The position numbers and the translations under genes are program-made. From CAKVLG01 sp045637805 (GTDB lineage Bacteria; Bacillota; Clostridia; Christensenellales; UBA1242), in contig JAZUAE010000006.1 of the NCBI GenBank assembly GCA_045637805.1, positions 1-33,413 of the forward strand: a stretch of DNA of 33,413 bases. The letters run 5' to 3'. The notes under the pieces were generated by a model. The model ran no database searches, was not told where the DNA came from, and worked only from the letters and a program-made list of their open reading frames with translations. Positions 29,960-33,413 of this stretch are shown piece after piece; positions within the stretch are counted from its first letter, which is position 1, and the number at the start of each line of letters is the position of its first letter.

Positions 29960-32038
29960 ATGGCTAGAGATACAGTAATAGACATTACAAGAAATATCGG
30001 TATCATGGCTCACATTGATGCTGGTAAAACAACAACAACTGAGCGTATTCTTTATTTTACTGGTAAATCTCATAAGATCGGTGAAGTTCATGATGGTGCT
30101 GCTACCATGGACTGGATGGCACAAGAACAAGAACGTGGTATTACTATCACTTCTGCTGCTACAACAACATTCTGGAAAGGTCACAAGATTAACATCATTG
30201 ATACTCCAGGACACGTTGACTTCACTATCGAAGTTGAGAGAAGCTTAAAAGTACTTGATGCTGCTATCGAACTCTTTACTGCAAAAGAAGGTGTTCAAGC
30301 ACAATCTCGTAAAGTTTGGAACCAAGCAAACAAGTATCATGTACCAAGAATCGCATTTGTTAATAAAATGGACAACCCTGGTGCAGATTTCTATAGAGTT
30401 GTTGAATCTATTAAAGAACAACTTAAAGCGAATGCTGTTCCACTCGAACTTCCTATCGGAAAAGAAGAATCTTTCAGAGGTGTTGTAGACCTTGTTGAAA
30501 TGAAGGCTTATGTGTATGATGGTGATAACGGTGAAAAATTTGAAACTGTTGATATTCCAGAAGACATGAAAGATTTAGCAAATGAATATCGTGCAAAAAT
30601 GATAGATGCAGTTGCTGAAACAGACGATGCATTACTTGAAAAATATTTCAATGGTGAAGAGTTTACAGTTGCAGAAATCAAAAAAGCAATCAGAAATGCT
30701 ACAATAGATTTAAAAATGACACCAGTTCTTTGTGGTTCATCACTTAGAAACAAGGGTGTTCAAATGCTCTTAGATGCAGTTATCGATTACTTCCCAAGTC
30801 CAACAGATGTTGCAGCCGTTAAGGGTGTAGATTTGGACGGAAAAGAAACAACAAGAGAGTCTTCATCAGAAGCTCCATTCTCAGGATTAGCGTTTAAGAT
30901 TGCTAAAGATCCATTTGGAACTTTAACTTTCTTCCGTATTTATAGCGGTAAGCTTGAATCTGGTTCTTATGTTTACAACTCAAGTAAAGATTCAAGAGAA
31001 AGAATTGGTAGACTCGTTCGTATGCATGCGAATAGTAGAACTGAAGAATCAGTTGCTTATGCTGGTGACATTGTTGCGATCGTTGGTTTAAAGGATACAA
31101 CAACAGGTGATACACTTTGCGATGAGAAAAATCCAGTAATCTTAGAAAAAATGGATTTCCCAGAGCCAGTTATCCAAATCGCTGTTGAGCCTAAAACAAA
31201 AGGCGACCAAGAAAAGATGGCTAACGCTCTTGCAAAACTTGCAGAAGAAGATCCATCATTTAGAAGAGAAACAAACGCTGAAACTGGACAAACAATTATT
31301 TCAGGTATGGGTGAATTACACCTTGAAATCATTGTTGACCGTATGAAGAGAGAGTACAAAGTTGATTGCAACGTTGGTGCTCCTCAAGTAGCATATCGCG
31401 AATCTATTACCAAAACTGCTAAAGGCATTGAAGGTAAATTTATTCGTCAATCAGGTGGTAAAGGTCAATATGGTCACTGTGTGATCGATATCGAACCAAA
31501 ACAACCAGGTGAAGGATATGAATTCGTTGATAAAATTGTTGGTGGTGCTATTCCAAAAGAATATATACCAGCAGTTGATAAGGGTATCCAAGAGGCTGCT
31601 TTAAGTGGTGTGCTTGCAGGATACGAAATGGTAGATTTTAAAGTTACATTGATTGATGGATCATACCACGATGTTGACTCATCAGAAATGGCGTTTAAAA
31701 TCGCTGGCTCAATGGCTTTCAAAGAAGCTTGTAAGAGCGCAGGAGCAGTTCTTCTCGAACCTATTATGAACGTAGAAATTACTGTTCCAGATCAATACCT
31801 CGGTGACGTTATGGGCGATGTGTCTAAACGTAGAGGTCAATTACAGGGTACAACTTCTAATGCAGGAGTACAAATAATAATGGCACAAATTCCACTTGCT
31901 GAAATGTTCGGATATATATCTGATCTTCGCAGTAAGACACAAGGTCTTGGTGACTTTAGTATGGAACCTTCTCATTATGCTGAGGTACCTAGAAACGTAG
32001 CCGAAAACATCATCGGCGAAAGAGCAAAAAAGCAATAA
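29960..32038 (+). CDS. fusA: Elongation factor G
   Basis: A 692-residue translocase GTPase that moves tRNAs and mRNA on the ribosome. G1 is AHIDAGKT (17-24); the switch region ERGITITSAATT, DTPGHVDF and NKMD follow; the C-terminal domains IV/V include GGKGQYGHCV and GDVMGDVSKRRGQLQG. Length is standard. The Shine-Dalgarno AAGGAG lies 14 nt from the ATG, longer than the usual 6-9; no closer start codon exists, so initiation may be unusual. It is transcribed from its own promoter and followed by tuf after 21 bp. Confidence 0.98.
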   Translation: MARDTVIDITRNIGIMAHIDAGKTTTTERILYFTGKSHKIGEVHDGAATMDWMAQEQERGITITSAATTTFWKGHKINIIDTPGHVDFTIEVERSLKVLDAAIELFTAKEGVQAQSRKVWNQANKYHVPRIAFVNKMDNPGADFYRVVESIKEQLKANAVPLELPIGKEESFRGVVDLVEMKAYVYDGDNGEKFETVDIPEDMKDLANEYRAKMIDAVAETDDALLEKYFNGEEFTVAEIKKAIRNATIDLKMTPVLCGSSLRNKGVQMLLDAVIDYFPSPTDVAAVKGVDLDGKETTRESSSEAPFSGLAFKIAKDPFGTLTFFRIYSGKLESGSYVYNSSKDSRERIGRLVRMHANSRTEESVAYAGDIVAIVGLKDTTTGDTLCDEKNPVILEKMDFPEPVIQIAVEPKTKGDQEKMANALAKLAEEDPSFRRETNAETGQTIISGMGELHLEIIVDRMKREYKVDCNVGAPQVAYRESITKTAKGIEGKFIRQSGGKGQYGHCVIDIEPKQPGEGYEFVDKIVGGAIPKEYIPAVDKGIQEAALSGVLAGYEMVDFKVTLIDGSYHDVDSSEMAFKIAGSMAFKEACKSAGAVLLEPIMNVEITVPDQYLGDVMGDVSKRRGQLQGTTSNAGVQIIMAQIPLAEMFGYISDLRSKTQGLGDFSMEPSHYAEVPRNVAENIIGERAKKQ

Positions 32039-32059
32039 TAAAAAAAGGAGAATTTTAAA

Positions 32060-33277
32060 ATGGCAAAACAAAAATTTGACAACACAAAACCACACGTCAA
32101 TATTGGTACAATTGGCCACGTTGACCACGGTAAGACAACTCTTAGTGCTGCTATTTCTTTCATCGAAGGACACTTCCATGCTATTGATGACAAAGAAGTT
32201 AAAGACTACGATCAAATCGACTCAGCACCAGAAGAGAAGGCAAGAGGTATTACAATAAATACATCTCATATTGAATACCAAACAGCAAACAGACACTACG
32301 CACACGTAGACTGCCCAGGACACGCTGACTATGTTAAAAACATGATCACTGGTGCAGCTCAAATGGACGGCGCTATCCTTGTAGTTGCTGCTACAGATGG
32401 TCCAATGCCTCAAACACGTGAGCACATCCTTCTTGCTCGTCAGGTAGGTGTTCCATACATTGTTGTATTCATGAACAAAATGGATCAACTTGGTGGAGAC
32501 AATGAACTTGCTGACCTCGTTGAAATGGAAATCAGAGATCTTCTTACTCAATATGGTTTCCCTGGAGATGACACTCCAATTATCAGAGGTTCTGCACTTC
32601 AAGCTCTTGAAGCTGCTAAAGCTGGTAAATGGGATTCTGATGAGGTTAAACCTATCCTTGAACTCATGGATGCTGTTGATACATACATCCCAAATCCAAA
32701 CCGCGAAAGCGACAAACCTTTCTTAATGCCTATCGAAGACGTATTCACAATCACAGGTCGTGGTACTGTTGTTACAGGTAGAGTTGAAAGAGGTGTGTTA
32801 AAAGTAAACGAAACTGTTGAAATCGTTGGTATGACAGAGAAATCTTCTACAACTGTTGTAACAGGTATCGAAATGTTCAGAAAAACTCTTGATGAAGCTC
32901 AAGCTGGTTACAACGTTGGTGTACTCCTTCGTGGTGTTACACGTGAAAACGTTGAAAGAGGTCAAGTACTTTGCAAACCAGGTTCAGTTCAACCTCACAC
33001 AGAGTTCGAAGCTCAAGTTTACGTATTAACAAAAGATGAAGGTGGTCGTCATACTCCATTCTTCAACAACTATCGTCCACAATTCTATTTCAGAACAACA
33101 GACGTTACAGGTACAATCGAACTTCCAGCTGGAACAGAAATGGTTATGCCTGGTGATAACACAAAGATGACAGTTAAACTTATCACTCCAATCGCTATCG
33201 AAGACGGTCTCCGTTTCGCTATCCGTGAAGGTGGTAGAACTGTTGGTTCTGGTGTTGTTTCTAAAATTATCAAATAG
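32060..33277 (+). CDS. tuf: Elongation factor Tu
   Basis: A 405-residue GTPase delivering aminoacyl-tRNA to the ribosome. G1 GHVDHGKT (19-26), KARGITINTSHIEYQT, DCPGHADY and NKMD are intact; domain II has GRGTVVTGRVERG and domain III ends LRFAIREGGRTVGSGVVSKI. It is slightly longer than the usual 394-400. AAAGGAGAA precedes the ATG. Last gene of fusA-tuf. The TAG stop at 33275-33277 is also the left edge of the palindrome described below. Confidence 0.98.
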   Translation: MAKQKFDNTKPHVNIGTIGHVDHGKTTLSAAISFIEGHFHAIDDKEVKDYDQIDSAPEEKARGITINTSHIEYQTANRHYAHVDCPGHADYVKNMITGAAQMDGAILVVAATDGPMPQTREHILLARQVGVPYIVVFMNKMDQLGGDNELADLVEMEIRDLLTQYGFPGDDTPIIRGSALQALEAAKAGKWDSDEVKPILELMDAVDTYIPNPNRESDKPFLMPIEDVFTITGRGTVVTGRVERGVLKVNETVEIVGMTEKSSTTVVTGIEMFRKTLDEAQAGYNVGVLLRGVTRENVERGQVLCKPGSVQPHTEFEAQVYVLTKDEGGRHTPFFNNYRPQFYFRTTDVTGTIELPAGTEMVMPGDNTKMTVKLITPIAIEDGLRFAIREGGRTVGSGVVSKIIK

Positions 33278-33407
33278 TTTTAAGAACTAATCTTGAACAT
33301 TTTAGTTTGAAACATGCAAATAAAATCCGTGCTCATTTACGCTAAGTAAAATCGCACGGATTTTTTCTTTGTTTCTTTCTAAAATATCCAACCTTAGTTC
33401 TTAAAAC
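33277..33407. repeat. 131-bp imperfect palindrome after tuf
   Basis: The outer 14 bp (33277-33290) are exactly inverted at 33394-33407. Symmetry continues inward with ATTTTAG, GAAACA, AAATCCGTGC and an inner TTTAC/GTAAA stem around about 33342, broken by a few mismatches and a 2-nt size difference. The RNA would fold into one long hairpin on either strand. It may be a MITE-like or other palindromic repeat; no matching copy or obvious target duplication was seen in this window. Confidence 0.7.
33322..33366. terminator. Terminator of fusA-tuf (core of the palindrome)
   Basis: An 11-bp stem (33322-33332 with 33354-33364) with an inner small stem in its 21-nt loop, followed by T residues to 33366. 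The symmetric A tract suggests it also works on the minus strand. Downstream bases 33367-33413 hold no supported gene. Confidence 0.85.
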
Positions 33408-33413
33408 GATGGC

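Noticed and set aside
33336..33413. C-terminal end of a minus-strand gene at the right edge
   Set aside because: About 24 codons are open on the minus strand, but they lie within the palindrome and too little is visible to support a gene.

Overview
The window is an AT-rich (by eye about one-third G+C), gene-dense bacterial chromosome segment. Sigma-A promoters close to consensus, AGGAG-type ribosome binding sites, the rpsF-ssb-rpsR order, and a complete gerA-gerB-gerC germination-receptor operon point to a spore-forming low-G+C Firmicute, most likely an uncultured clostridial lineage. The standard code fits: Trp is TGG and one gene ends in TGA. No tRNA, rRNA, CRISPR array, IS element or phage gene was recognised.

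Layout. 1-2950: a frameshifted GNAT acetyltransferase; a DUF84/YjjX-type inosine/xanthosine triphosphatase behind a structured, terminator-containing leader RNA; a HEPN-domain protein with an RX4HXY motif and no visible partner; an HSL-family esterase. 3009-7296 (minus strand): a five-gene operon of Fe-alcohol dehydrogenase, YhhN/lysoplasmalogenase-like protein, YghO-like GNAT, GtrA-like protein and PlsC-like acyltransferase, suggestive of membrane-lipid or ether-lipid metabolism. 7477-11728: a membrane-anchored LRR-type surface protein, an O-antigen-ligase-family membrane protein, an archaeal/eukaryotic-type AspRS and a small membrane protein. 11871-15665: gerA-gerB-gerC behind a sigma-G-like promoter. 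15688-18372: a P-type cation ATPase with a long basic N-terminal tail containing an AT-hook-like motif.

18466-25504: rpsF-ssb-rpsR with an S6:S18-type autoregulatory leader, then dnaB-glnS-(S51 peptidase)-alaS, where AlaRS is a short form lacking the C-Ala domain. 25572-27107: an anchored beta-rich DUF4097-like protein. 27272-28706: a three-gene cassette of a HicB-like protein plus two unrecognised proteins, directly upstream of the str region. 28915-33277: rpsL-rpsG, then a terminator and a new promoter, then fusA-tuf. The window ends in an imperfect 131-bp palindrome beginning at the tuf stop codon.

Best candidates for new biology are the leader RNA at 631-757, the HicB-like cassette at 27272-28706, the orphan RX4HXY HEPN protein, the AT-hook-tailed ATPase, apparently leaderless genes (8801-10087 and gerA), the promoter nested in a terminator before rpsL, and the terminal palindrome. 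All functions are inferred from sequence motifs read by eye; no database search was run.
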